Made by a program: the position numbers and the translations under genes
Notes under the pieces: model-generated
What the model was told of the DNA's origin: nothing
Database searches by the model: none
What the model saw: the letters and a program-made list of their open reading frames with translations, nothing else
Assembly: GCA_016743235.1 (NCBI GenBank)
Contig: VRZD01000030.1
Span: 1-64,000, forward strand
Source: Pantanalinema sp. GBBB05
GTDB lineage: Bacteria > Cyanobacteriota > Cyanobacteriia > Leptolyngbyales > Leptolyngbyaceae
Length of the DNA stretch: 64,000 bases
Reading direction: 5' to 3'
Shown here: in pieces, positions 43,083 through 51,753 of the stretch
How positions within the stretch are numbered: position 1 is the first letter of the stretch
Layout: every line of letters starts with the position of its first letter

Positions 43083-44540
43083 CTAATCACCGGGCTGAGG
43101 TAGGCTAATCACATAGCGATAACCTGACTCTGGGGTTCCTTGAATCGTGATGTATCCACCATGTAATTCTGCCAGTTGGCGGCTCAACAAGAGCGCTAAA
43201 TTTTTCCGGGGCATCTCAGCGTCATCAGTGGCATCAGCAACAGAACTGAGTTGAGGTCTGGATTCAGGCGTTTTATCCTCTAACGCTATTCGATAGAGAT
43301 TTTCACTTAAATCCATTGCTCCTGTCTCCAGAGAACGATAGTTATCGTAAAGTGCGGCTTCTGAACTAGTCGAGGCAGCCACTAGAGACGGTTGATGATG
43401 GATCTCGGTAAAGGGTAAGCCTTCGCCTAGCCAGGGATGGGAAACCCAAACCGCAATATTCAACGATTGGTCGCGCCGCGAGACATGCAACCGCACGACG
43501 CTACCTGCCGTCGAGGACTGAATGACGCTAAATACTAAGTGATACAGTAATTGCCGAACTTTATCCTTATCCAGTAACCAGATGCGCCGTCCGGGCTCTA
43601 CCGACAACCGGATTTGTTGCTCGCGGCGTTGGGCAGCTTGCTCTAGAGTGTTGATAGCCTGCTGGCACAACATCTCTATATCAACAGAGCTTAAGTTCAG
43701 CCGTTGGTTGATGTCCTCAATCTCTGATAACTCTAAAATTTCGTTCACCAGTGACAGCAAGTATTGCCCACTGTGGTGAATGATGTTGAGATATTCCTTC
43801 TGCTTATTCGTTAACGGTCCATAGATTTCACGGTTTAGCACACTTGCCATCCCCATGACTGAGGTTAGGGGTGTCCGTAATTCTTGGGTCAGTTGGCTGA
43901 GTAATTCCACTTTGAGCTGAGTAGCAGGAGAGGGTTCAGCTACAACTTTACGATCGACCATGGGCAGCGACGAGCTGACTTGATGTAGAGTGGCTTGCTG
44001 GCGCTCAAACTCGCTGATGCTCCAGCGTGCCATCAGTTGCAGAAATTCAATATCTTGGTCAGTGAAACTGCGGGGAGTCGTATCCATCACCGCTAGTGTG
44101 CCTAAACAATAGCTATTGGAAGTCATCAACGGCACACCCAAGTAGGCACGAATGCCATACTGGTGAACTAACACACTATTGGCAAAGGCGGGATGGGTCA
44201 AGGTGTCCTGAATGACAAGAACTTGCTGGCTATCGACGACATGGGTACAAAACGTTTCCAATCGTGGCAACTGTCGAGATGTGGCGAGTTCATTCATTAG
44301 CCCTAATCTGGACAAACCTACAGCAGATTTAAACCGCTGGCGATCGGCATCCATCAGCCCCAGAATGCAGATCGGGATCCGCAGAAAATGAGCGGCAGTT
44401 TGTGTAGTTTCATCAAAGACAGGGATGCTCTCAGCTTCCAGGAAGCCTAGATCCGTCATCACCCGTGTCCGTTGTTGTTCCCGAGCGGTTACTGTCAAAC
44501 CGTCAAGGCGACAAAATAATCGATGATCTTGGCTGACCAT
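43083..44540 (-). CDS. GAF domain protein with degenerate histidine kinase module
   Basis: A 485-residue signalling protein with a GAF domain (about 40-180) and a HisKA-like helix pair (about 208-275). The H-box reads LSQLTQELRTPLTSV, so the phosphoacceptor His is Gln219. The ATPase-like region is also eroded: the N-box reads LLYHLVFSVIQSS without its Asn, no clear DxGxG is present, and the G2 box is NLALLLSRQLAELHGG. The protein probably cannot phosphorylate itself and may act as a pseudokinase or binding sensor. A NarL-type regulator is 1.9 kb upstream on the same strand, but pairing is not shown. Confidence 0.85.
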   Translation of the reverse strand: MVSQDHRLFCRLDGLTVTAREQQRTRVMTDLGFLEAESIPVFDETTQTAAHFLRIPICILGLMDADRQRFKSAVGLSRLGLMNELATSRQLPRLETFCTHVVDSQQVLVIQDTLTHPAFANSVLVHQYGIRAYLGVPLMTSNSYCLGTLAVMDTTPRSFTDQDIEFLQLMARWSISEFERQQATLHQVSSSLPMVDRKVVAEPSPATQLKVELLSQLTQELRTPLTSVMGMASVLNREIYGPLTNKQKEYLNIIHHSGQYLLSLVNEILELSEIEDINQRLNLSSVDIEMLCQQAINTLEQAAQRREQQIRLSVEPGRRIWLLDKDKVRQLLYHLVFSVIQSSTAGSVVRLHVSRRDQSLNIAVWVSHPWLGEGLPFTEIHHQPSLVAASTSSEAALYDNYRSLETGAMDLSENLYRIALEDKTPESRPQLSSVADATDDAEMPRKNLALLLSRQLAELHGGYITIQGTPESGYRYVISLPQPGD

Positions 44541-44884
44541 GCCGACCCCTTACCCTCCGTGTGTCACCGTTTGACTCTCATCATTCGACTGCGGGCAATG
44601 AAGATGTTCGTGAAGTTTCAATGACTTAATGCGAATACCACTGAACGATCGTCGATTGCAGCAAACCAACAGTTTAAGAGTCTTTAACTATACACAGCAT
44701 TCCCTATTCCATGACCTGATCAACGTTTTAGAGCCAAGGGAGAATACGGATTTTTCGAGTTCAAAAAAGACATAGCTAGAAAAAATACGGAGGTCATATT
44801 CGGAAATAGATGTATTTTTTATTACTCAGCTTTAAGTTTGATGGAGCTAGGGGGTGACCAGGAGGTGTGAACTAGCAAAAATAA

Positions 44885-44914
44885 TGTCGGGAGGCGATCG
44901 CTCACGTCCCGACA
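44885..44914 (-). terminator. Terminator with a HIP1 octamer in its loop, after gun4
   Basis: An 8-bp stem (tgtcggga / tcccgaca) encloses a 14-base loop containing GCGATCGC. On the minus strand ATTATTTTT follows. It lies 28 bp past the stop at 44943. Confidence 0.75.
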
Positions 44915-44942
44915 GAGTAAAGTCTACATTTGCCGTGTCTTA

Positions 44943-45710
44943 TTAAGAGGTCCAAGCCGGATGCGATAAGAGAGAAGCAATTACTCGAACCCCACGTAAC
45001 TGGTTCGATAGGGGTAAGTGCCCCGGTGGCGCTGTCAGATTCCAAGTAAACTCCTGTGGATAGCGAGTCCAGTTATTTTCAGACTTCCAGCCAATCTTGG
45101 TCCACAACTTATCCCAATTTTTACCGACACTGAGCCAAACTTCACGCTGCACTGAAAAGCCAAACCGCCCTTCCGAATGCACTAACCAGAGCGCATTAAT
45201 GATGTGTAGATCACTTGCTGGTAATTGCTCTACCTCAGTAAAATAAATCCATTTGCGCTGAATGGCAGCCGTTCCAGCTAATTCACAGAGCTTTTGTAAC
45301 GTGAGTTGATCTGCGGCTTGCCAATTTTGCTCTACCAGCAGTTTTTGTAAAGGGCGATAGTCAATCTGAGTTGGGGATTGTAGCGGTACAACCCCTTCAG
45401 GAAAGTGAGTTTGCAGGAATTCCTGAGTCTGAGGAGTATTGGCAGCCTGTAAGATTTGGTAGGCCTTCCCCATGACTAGATCAGGCTTCAATAAGTTCTG
45501 AGTCATCGGCTCGGAGCGATCGCCAGTTTCTGCCTGCCGTGCTAGCAAAAACCCCATAAGTGTAGTCAGCCCTGCTTCTCCTTGATTACCCACGTCAGCG
45601 ATCAATTGTAACTGGGTCTTTTCAGAGGTAGAGGCAAGTTTCTGGCGTAGGTCCGTAAGGGCAGAGATTTCTGCCGGGGTGGATGCTGTGAGATTAGTGG
45701 AACTGTTCAT
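44943..45710 (-). CDS. gun4: Gun4 domain protein (Mg-chelatase regulator)
   Basis: Binds protoporphyrin IX and Mg-protoporphyrin and stimulates Mg-chelatase, steering tetrapyrroles to chlorophyll. The 255-residue protein has an N-terminal helical bundle (about 10-100) and the GUN4 core (about 115-235): LQKLLVEQNWQAADQLTLQK, IYFTEVEQLPASDLHIIN, GRFGFSVQREVWLS and WTRYPQEFTWNL. This is the full-length Synechocystis-like architecture rather than a bare domain. hemB and hemC occur elsewhere in the window. A terminator with a HIP1 loop follows. Confidence 0.95.
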   Translation of the reverse strand: MNSSTNLTASTPAEISALTDLRQKLASTSEKTQLQLIADVGNQGEAGLTTLMGFLLARQAETGDRSEPMTQNLLKPDLVMGKAYQILQAANTPQTQEFLQTHFPEGVVPLQSPTQIDYRPLQKLLVEQNWQAADQLTLQKLCELAGTAAIQRKWIYFTEVEQLPASDLHIINALWLVHSEGRFGFSVQREVWLSVGKNWDKLWTKIGWKSENNWTRYPQEFTWNLTAPPGHLPLSNQLRGVRVIASLLSHPAWTS

Positions 45711-45741
45711 TTCAAGCAGCTACAAGCAATAAATCAATCAG

Positions 45742-46239
45742 TTAATTCTCTGCACCGGCCAGGATACGGCGGATGATAGCGGAGGTAGAACTGGGAATTT
45801 CGATATTGATCAGCTCAATGCGTCCTCCATAAGATTGGACAGTCATAGCTTCGGGGAGAGTAGCGATTTGATAGTCGCCTCCCTTGGCATACACTTCTGG
45901 TTGAAGTGCAGCTAGTAACTGGCTCGCTGTCGTTTCAGCAAAAATGACCACCCCATCAACGGGCTTCAAAGCTGCCAAAACTTCGGCTCTTTGGGCTTCC
46001 GGCACGATCGGGCGAGGGGGAGATCCAGGTGACTGGGGCTTGATCGTTCGGACTGAATCGTCACTGTTTAGTCCAATCACCAACGATCGCCCTAACTGTT
46101 TAGCCGCTTGGAGATATCGGACATGACCGGCATGGATCAAGTCAAAACAGCCGTTAGTAAATACCAACGGTCTCCAGTGCTGGGGAGCCGCCGCGATCGT
46201 CGCTTGGAGCGTTTCTAGGGTGTAAATACCAGAAATCAT
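45742..46239 (-). CDS. Nucleotidyltransferase, RfaE2/HldE-C-like (ADP-heptose type)
   Basis: A cytidylyltransferase-fold enzyme similar to the C-terminal half of HldE, which makes ADP-heptose for lipopolysaccharide. It shows VFTNGCFDLIHAGHVRYLQ (the HxGH motif), VIGLNSDDSVRTIK, RPIVPEAQRAEVLAALKPVD and VYAKGGDY. The ATG at 46239 gives 165 residues, the normal length for the stand-alone form; an upstream start at 46416 would overlap the regulator gene and add a 59-residue leader without family likeness. The kinase half is not in the window. It lies 31 bp upstream of gun4 on the same strand. Confidence 0.85.
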   Translation of the reverse strand: MISGIYTLETLQATIAAAPQHWRPLVFTNGCFDLIHAGHVRYLQAAKQLGRSLVIGLNSDDSVRTIKPQSPGSPPRPIVPEAQRAEVLAALKPVDGVVIFAETTASQLLAALQPEVYAKGGDYQIATLPEAMTVQSYGGRIELINIEIPSSTSAIIRRILAGAEN

Positions 46240-46412
46240 GCCATTCAAGGTTTCAATCACAGGATCAGGGGTTGGACATTCCTGCTTGTACCATACACCC
46301 TTACTTAGCATCCCATACTCGGTGACTTGACTTGAACCAGGAGGTGAGAAATCCGCTCTTTGCTTCTCCAGCGAGCAACAACCCGCTAAAACCACTGAAG
46401 TAATTTTCGGGT

Positions 46413-47084
46413 TCAAGACGATTGCTCAGTAGGAGGTTTGTAGCCATGCTCGAAGGCAAACCGGACCAATTGAGAGCGATTTTCCAATTGCAGTTTGCTG
46501 AGAATATTGCTGAGATGAGTTTGCACAGTGCGAGGGCTAACAAACAACCGATCGCCAATTTGTTTATTGGTATAACCCTGAATCACTTCCCAGAAAACTT
46601 TCTCTTCTGCCGGAGTCAAAGGTAGGGTCATTGTTGGGAGGGCAGGAGTTTCAGCCGTGGCGTGGTCGCTGACCCCCGATTTCTGCATTAACCGGACAAT
46701 TTCCGTATGAATTCGCCGCGATCGTTCGAGTTGCGCCTCGATTTTAGCTAACAGTTCTCTGGGTTCAAAGGGTTTGATCAAATAATCATCCGCTCCCATA
46801 GAATGCCCCTGGACCCGATCTTCTACCTCACCACGGCTGGATAGAAAGATGAACGGGACTAATTGTCCTAGCCGTGTAGCGCGTAACCGACGGCAGAACT
46901 CAAAGCCATCCATTTCCGGCATCACAACATCTGAGACCACCAAATCTGGTGGATCTTGTTCAAACACCGCTAAAGCCTCAACGGCTGAGCCAATATCCTG
47001 CACCAAATAGCCCCGTTTCTCTAAATAACGGGTTAAAGCCATTCGTAAGGTCGTGTCATCATCAACTACCAGAATTCGTTTCAT
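46413..47084 (-). CDS. NarL/FixJ-type response regulator
   Basis: A 223-residue two-component regulator started at the ATG at 47084 behind GGAAG. The receiver domain (1-120) is intact: ILVVDDDTTLR, the phosphoacceptor Asp in PDLVVSDVVMPEMDG, the Thr/Ser position in FIFLSS and the Lys in DDYLIKPFEP. A linker is followed by a LuxR-type helix-turn-helix (LTPAEEKVFWEVIQGYTNKQ, then VSPRTVQTHLSNILSKL). No standard kinase is adjacent; the nearest kinase-like gene (43083) lacks its His. The targets are unknown. Confidence 0.92.
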   Translation of the reverse strand: MKRILVVDDDTTLRMALTRYLEKRGYLVQDIGSAVEALAVFEQDPPDLVVSDVVMPEMDGFEFCRRLRATRLGQLVPFIFLSSRGEVEDRVQGHSMGADDYLIKPFEPRELLAKIEAQLERSRRIHTEIVRLMQKSGVSDHATAETPALPTMTLPLTPAEEKVFWEVIQGYTNKQIGDRLFVSPRTVQTHLSNILSKLQLENRSQLVRFAFEHGYKPPTEQSS

Positions 47085-47766
47085 CGAAGCTTCCATACAG
47101 AGAGTACAGCTTGGTACGGACGAACTCTTACCTAATAAGGTTAGCATTCCGCACAATCACTCTAAAAAAGTCACTGTGACAGTGAGACCCATCCTTAAAG
47201 CTGATAGTTCACCCCTTCAATTTTAGAATTCCCAGTCCCCAGTGAACTTATGATGATTTTCAGGTGCAAATCTATGAAAAATGTATATAAATTTGGCAGA
47301 TCGATATAGTCGATTGATCGAACCGAGTAAAGATGCTCAGTAGAGTTAAACAATCATCCCACAGGCTTTAACTCATGACTCATGCCAAATTATGATGCGA
47401 TTAGACCTCGAAAGAATACATCCAGTAAAACTAATTCTTGACTTTTATAGTCGTTTGCTAAATTCACAAATATTCAGCTAGATTTAACTCTGGTTAAATT
47501 TTAAAACGTACATTGCTAAACCGTTGAATCACCACTCAATTTCTGGACGAACTATCATGAATCAGAATCTTACTACCCATTAGCTTGGTTGGGCTGAGTC
47601 TGGTCATCTGCTCGATCGCCAGGAGATCATGGGAGAATTCGCTCACAAGGTACAGTCTATTCGTTTATGCTGGGATATTCTAACCAGGACGTAAGCAGTA
47701 GAGTTCCAGTCGATCGCCGAACGGGTTCACTGAACGGCTGCCCGTAGTTACCAGGAGTGATTGTTG
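47085..47766. other. Divergent promoter region before icd
   Basis: About 680 bp between the regulator and icd. Cyanobacterial icd genes are often activated by NtcA; I looked for GTA-N8-TAC and did not find a convincing copy. No gene or strong hairpin was seen. Confidence 0.4.
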
Positions 47767-49194
47767 ATGACCTACGAAAAACTTTCCCCGCCTGCCACAG
47801 GTTCCCAAATTACCTTCAACCAGGGCGAACCTGTAGTGCCTGATGATCCCATCATTCCATTTATTCGCGGGGATGGTACGGGAATTGATTTATGGCCTGC
47901 TTCCCAACGAGTATTTGATGCGGCCGTTGAGAAGGCGTATGGCGGTAAACGCAAAATTTCCTGGTTTAAGGTATATGCCGGGGATGAAGCCTGTGAAAAA
48001 TATGGCACTTACCAATATTTACCCCAGGATACTTTAGACGCCATTAAAACCTATGGGGTTGCCATCAAAGGACCGTTAACCACACCGATCGGGGGTGGTA
48101 TCCGGTCGCTCAACGTGGCACTAAGACAGATTTTTGACCTTTACGCCTGTATTCGTCCCTGCCGCTATTATGCCGGTACGCCCTCACCTCATAAGACCCC
48201 CGAAAAGCTAGATGTGATTATTTATCGGGAAAATACTGAGGACATTTACTTAGGGATTGAGTGGCGACAAGGCACAGAAATGTGCGATCGCTTAATCAAG
48301 CTACTGAATGAAGACTTAATTCCTGGGACTCCAGAGCATGGCAAAAAACAGATTCCACTCGATGCTGGAATTGGCATTAAACCAATTAGCAAAACTGGAT
48401 CGCAGCGCTTAGTTCGGCGGGCGATTAAACATGCGTTGCGGCTGCCCAAACCCAAACAAATGGTGACGCTGGTGCATAAGGGCAACATTATGAAGTACAC
48501 CGAAGGCGCATTCCGGGATTGGGGCTATGAACTGGCAACAACTGAATTTCGGGCGGAGTGTGTGACTGAGCGGGAATCTTGGATTCTCAGTAATAAGGAA
48601 AAGCAGCCAACCATTTCCTTAGAAGAAAACGCACGTCAGATTGAACCGGGGTACGACGCACTAACTACTGAAAAGCAAGAAAAAATCTGTGCGGAAGTCA
48701 AGCTGGTGCTGGATACCATCTGGGAAACCCACGGTAACGGGCAGTGGAAAGACAAAATCATGGTCAACGATCGGATCGCTGACAGTATCTTCCAACAAAT
48801 TCAAACCCGCCCAGATGAATATTCCATTCTGGCAACTATGAACCTCAATGGGGATTATTTGTCTGATGCTGCTGCCGCAGTCGTCGGTGGCTTAGGCATG
48901 GGTCCTGGAGCTAACATTGGCGATATCTGTGCCATTTTTGAAGCAACTCATGGTACAGCACCGAAGCATGCTGGACTCGATCGCGTCAATCCAGGTTCTC
49001 TGATTTTGTCTGGCGTGATGATGCTGGAATATTTGGGTTGGCAAGAAGCAGCGGATCTGATTACGCAAGGTATTGGTGCCGCCATCTCGAATCGAGAAGT
49101 GACTTATGACCTGGCGCGTCTGATGGAACCTCCCGTTGACCCACCTCTCAAGTGTTCTGAGTTCGCGGAAGCCATTATCAAACACTTTGGTTAA
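47767..49194 (+). CDS. icd: NADP-dependent isocitrate dehydrogenase
   Basis: Oxidises isocitrate to 2-oxoglutarate, the carbon skeleton for ammonium assimilation and the nitrogen-status signal in cyanobacteria. The ATG at 47767 follows AGGAG; the two preceding TTG codons are less likely. Core motifs are IPFIRGDGTGIDLWPASQRV, written here as IRGDGTGIDLWP, then GGGIRSLNVALRQIFDLYAC (substrate Ser and Args), YRENTEDIYLGIEW, VHKGNIMKYTEGAFRDWGYE and NLNGDYLSDAAAAVVGGLG. At 475 residues it is longer than the 416-residue E. coli enzyme, as is usual in cyanobacteria. A long inverted repeat follows. Confidence 0.97.
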   Translation: MTYEKLSPPATGSQITFNQGEPVVPDDPIIPFIRGDGTGIDLWPASQRVFDAAVEKAYGGKRKISWFKVYAGDEACEKYGTYQYLPQDTLDAIKTYGVAIKGPLTTPIGGGIRSLNVALRQIFDLYACIRPCRYYAGTPSPHKTPEKLDVIIYRENTEDIYLGIEWRQGTEMCDRLIKLLNEDLIPGTPEHGKKQIPLDAGIGIKPISKTGSQRLVRRAIKHALRLPKPKQMVTLVHKGNIMKYTEGAFRDWGYELATTEFRAECVTERESWILSNKEKQPTISLEENARQIEPGYDALTTEKQEKICAEVKLVLDTIWETHGNGQWKDKIMVNDRIADSIFQQIQTRPDEYSILATMNLNGDYLSDAAAAVVGGLGMGPGANIGDICAIFEATHGTAPKHAGLDRVNPGSLILSGVMMLEYLGWQEAADLITQGIGAAISNREVTYDLARLMEPPVDPPLKCSEFAEAIIKHFG

Positions 49195-49207
49195 CCCTTC
49201 CCTCAAG

Positions 49208-49261
49208 CTTAAGAGACGCATGGAGTTCCTGAAGCGATCGGGAATTTATGCGTCTCTTAAG
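49208..49261. terminator. 14-bp inverted repeat after icd
   Basis: Perfect arms cttaagagacgcat (49208-49221) and atgcgtctcttaag (49248-49261) enclose a 26-base loop that carries a near-HIP1 sequence (agcgatcggg). It lies between convergent genes. Confidence 0.6.
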
Positions 49262-49304
49262 GACTAGTGATGCACCACAAACCTGCAAAGTTTGCAAACC
49301 CCAT

Positions 49305-50144
49305 TTAACTAGCGGCTTCCTTGCGTCGCTGTTTGCGCTTGGCAGCCGCCAAACCAGCCAGACCTAAAACAGCACCAGCCATCGTCGCAGGTTCAGGCAC
49401 AGCTTCTGACTGAATTGCTACCCCATCGTTACCACATTCTAGAAATACATTCGATAGGAAAGAGCCACTGGGCAATAGATTGCGGTTAATACTGAACCCA
49501 AAGGTTTGCGAACCGGCATTGCTACCGAAGTTAAGTCCACTTAACAGACTGGCAGAGAGCATCGTCACATCGCCAATCCGATTGCCTGACCCGATCGTAT
49601 TATTAATTGGACCGCTACCACCAAAGTAGTTCAATACGTCTAACTGAGTGGTTAACCCTTCAGAACCCATGGTGTTAGCGCGATCGAAGCCAGCGTTATA
49701 ATACTGATTCAGGCTGGAATATCCATAGTTTGAACTGGTTACACTGGTTGCCCGCACATCCGAGTAGACCCCAACAGCAACAGCAGAATCATTTGTACCA
49801 GCGAAGCGGACCCCAAACAAACTGCCCTGAGCTTCATTAAAACTTTTACCGGTAAAGTTAAAAAATAAGTCGCCCCAGCCAATATTGCCATCTGCGGCGC
49901 TGGAGTGTGAAGTACCTGTAATAGCCAGGTTGCTATTCAGGGCAACATGCAGCTCATCGCCCACAAGCCGCATGGCTATACCCCGGATATCGTAGGTGCT
50001 ACCACCCGAACCATCCCCTAAAGCATCGTTACTGTAAGACCAATCACTGCTCAGACTAAAGGCATGAGCCTCCTGACTCATAACTGGAACCAAGCAAACT
50101 GCTGCAATACCACCCATTAATGCGGCGAGTCCTGACCGTTTCAT
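49305..50144 (-). CDS. PEP-CTERM sorting domain protein
   Basis: A 279-residue exported surface protein. The signal peptide (1-28) ends AHA. The mature N-terminus FSLSSDWSYSNDALGDGSGG and segments GDELHVALNSNLAITG and GWGDLFFNFTGKSF resemble an exosortase-dependent surface family of cyanobacteria (possibly the one named XDD3; from memory). Two thirds through, LDVLNYFGGSGPINNTIGSG is low in complexity. The C-terminus VPEPATMAGAVLGLAGLAAA followed by KRKQRRK is a classical PEP-CTERM signal. The function is unknown. Confidence 0.9.
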   Translation of the reverse strand: MKRSGLAALMGGIAAVCLVPVMSQEAHAFSLSSDWSYSNDALGDGSGGSTYDIRGIAMRLVGDELHVALNSNLAITGTSHSSAADGNIGWGDLFFNFTGKSFNEAQGSLFGVRFAGTNDSAVAVGVYSDVRATSVTSSNYGYSSLNQYYNAGFDRANTMGSEGLTTQLDVLNYFGGSGPINNTIGSGNRIGDVTMLSASLLSGLNFGSNAGSQTFGFSINRNLLPSGSFLSNVFLECGNDGVAIQSEAVPEPATMAGAVLGLAGLAAAKRKQRRKEAAS

Positions 50145-50467
50145 AGAATTGACCAGCTTTATCTGAGAGTCTGGTAACTTACTACACCTATATCCTGCCC
50201 AGACACGCAGAGAGCACTAACAGCAATTTACGAAATTCAGTATAAGAGACAACACAACGATAACAAGATTTTGCAAGGAGAAATCAATAACTGAAATCTT
50301 TATGTGGAAAGAGTTTTAGCGATCACCAACCAATAGTGCCTGTGAGTATAAATTACTGTGTTTCTATCACTGGCAGCCAGTGATACAGATCACGTTTACA
50401 GGAATACTGGCTCACAGCAGCCAGGATCAATTAATACCACAGGTAGAAGTTTCGTTAGTATTACTTC
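50145..50467. other. Spacer with a 21-bp palindrome
   Basis: About 320 bp upstream of the PEP-CTERM gene. It holds tatcactggc-a-gccagtgata (50365-50385); nothing else was recognised. Confidence 0.45.
50365..50385. promoter_or_regulatory. Perfect 10-1-10 palindrome
   Basis: A 21-bp perfect palindrome with a single central base. As RNA it would have a cramped loop, so a DNA-binding site is at least as likely as a terminator for the gene ending at 50468. Confidence 0.45.
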
Positions 50468-50728
50468 CTACTCAGCCCAACCATAAAACTGGTCAGTATC
50501 TAATAAAATCTCACCATATTCCGGGACCCAGGCTAACCACTGATGCTCAGAATATTGACAAAGTAATAGTGCCTCATCGGCACTTAAAAGACTTAAGGGT
50601 TGCAACAACTTGACCCAACCAGACGGAGCGAGCGGCGATCGGTCTAGATGGCTATCTGCCTTTTGCTTTAAGGCTTGCTCTAACAACCGACGTTGCAGAT
50701 GAAGCTGAAATTCTGTTTCCAGTTGCAT
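50468..50728 (-). CDS. Small conserved cyanobacterial protein, unknown function
   Basis: An 86-residue soluble protein. The N-terminal helix is charged (METEFQLHLQRRLLEQALKQ in part) and the C-terminal half (SADEALLLCQYSEHQWLAWV, then PEYGEILLDTDQFYG) reads as a compact alpha/beta unit with strong coding character. I recall similar unnamed proteins from other cyanobacteria. There is no known motif. It is divergent from the PrxQ gene. Confidence 0.7.
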   Translation of the reverse strand: MQLETEFQLHLQRRLLEQALKQKADSHLDRSPLAPSGWVKLLQPLSLLSADEALLLCQYSEHQWLAWVPEYGEILLDTDQFYGWAE

Positions 50729-51046
50729 GACTATTGATCCTTAAGCATCCACATTTGACAGATGGGAACGCTTGCAAATCGGTGGTCATTCGCCTCAAGA
50801 AATCACCTTTCATATTGGCGAGTCTGCATGACGCAAGAAGTTCAGCCACAACTGTCATTGAATCAAGAAAATTGATTCTGTAGTTTATGATACAGATTTT
50901 TTGCCTACGATCGCCACCCGTCCCATGACAGATTGCTTATCGTCAATTCGTTCCCGTAGAGTAACCAGGTGATAGAGAGAGTTCGTTAGACGATCGCAAT
51001 AAATACTAAAATTTTTCATGTTCTTACGTCAGAGGATTCTGAACTT

Positions 51047-51496
51047 ATGCCTCTATCCGTTGGTGATACCGCTCCCAATTTCACAGTTAAAGATACGAAT
51101 GGCAACACAGTTTCTCTGTCTGACTATGCTGGTAAGACGGTAGTTCTGTATTTCTACCCCAAAGATGACACCCCAGGTTGCACCAAAGAAGCGTGCAGCT
51201 TTCGGGACAACTATCAGCAATACCTGGATAAAGAAATTCCAGTATTTGGGGTAAGCCTAGATGATGAAACTTCGCATCAAGCGTTTACTAGCAAGTTCAA
51301 TCTCCCCTTCCCGCTGTTAGCTGATATCGATGGCACAATCACCAAAGCGTATGACGTTGAGGGCGAAATGAATGGCATGCGCTATGCCAAGCGTGTGACC
51401 TATGTGATTGGTGGCGATGGCAAAATTAGCCAGGTTTACACCACAATCAACACCGAAACTCACGCTACCGATATTTTGACCGCGATCGGTGCTTAG
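51047..51496 (+). CDS. bcp: Thioredoxin-dependent peroxiredoxin (PrxQ/BCP)
   Basis: Reduces hydrogen peroxide and organic peroxides with electrons from thioredoxin. The 149-residue protein contains FYPKDDTPGCTKEACSFRD, where the peroxidatic Cys (about 46) and the resolving Cys five residues later define the atypical two-Cys PrxQ class. FPLLADIDGTITKAYDVEG and VTYVIGGDGKI follow. A 12-bp inverted repeat after the stop probably ends the transcript. It is likely a soluble stress-defence enzyme, as in other cyanobacteria. Confidence 0.96.
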   Translation: MPLSVGDTAPNFTVKDTNGNTVSLSDYAGKTVVLYFYPKDDTPGCTKEACSFRDNYQQYLDKEIPVFGVSLDDETSHQAFTSKFNLPFPLLADIDGTITKAYDVEGEMNGMRYAKRVTYVIGGDGKISQVYTTINTETHATDILTAIGA

Positions 51497-51525
51497 GTCA
51501 TAAAACAGACCAAGGTCCGTCAGAG

Positions 51526-51583
51526 CAGAGGATTGAGAGCAAGTTGGTGAAATTAGTTCAGCGCTCATTCGCTCAATCCTCTG
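51526..51583 (+). terminator. Inverted repeat downstream of bcp
   Basis: Perfect 12-bp arms (cagaggattgag / ctcaatcctctg) with a 34-base loop, 30 bp past the stop codon. Confidence 0.5.
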
Positions 51584-51753
51584 GTTTCATTGCCATTGAG
51601 CTGCTGAAATAATTGAGCTTCTGTAATGGTTGCGATCGCTCTGAAGTGAGATGACTAGAATAGGGCTGGATCGGTAAAGCGGCATTTGGGCAACTTTGGC
51701 GATCGCTACTACGTCAGATCATTAGGGCTTGTATCTCAGCCGAGGAGCACATT

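Noticed and set aside
47085..47766. NtcA box expected before icd
   Set aside because: No GTA-N8-TAC with a suitable -10 box was found by eye.
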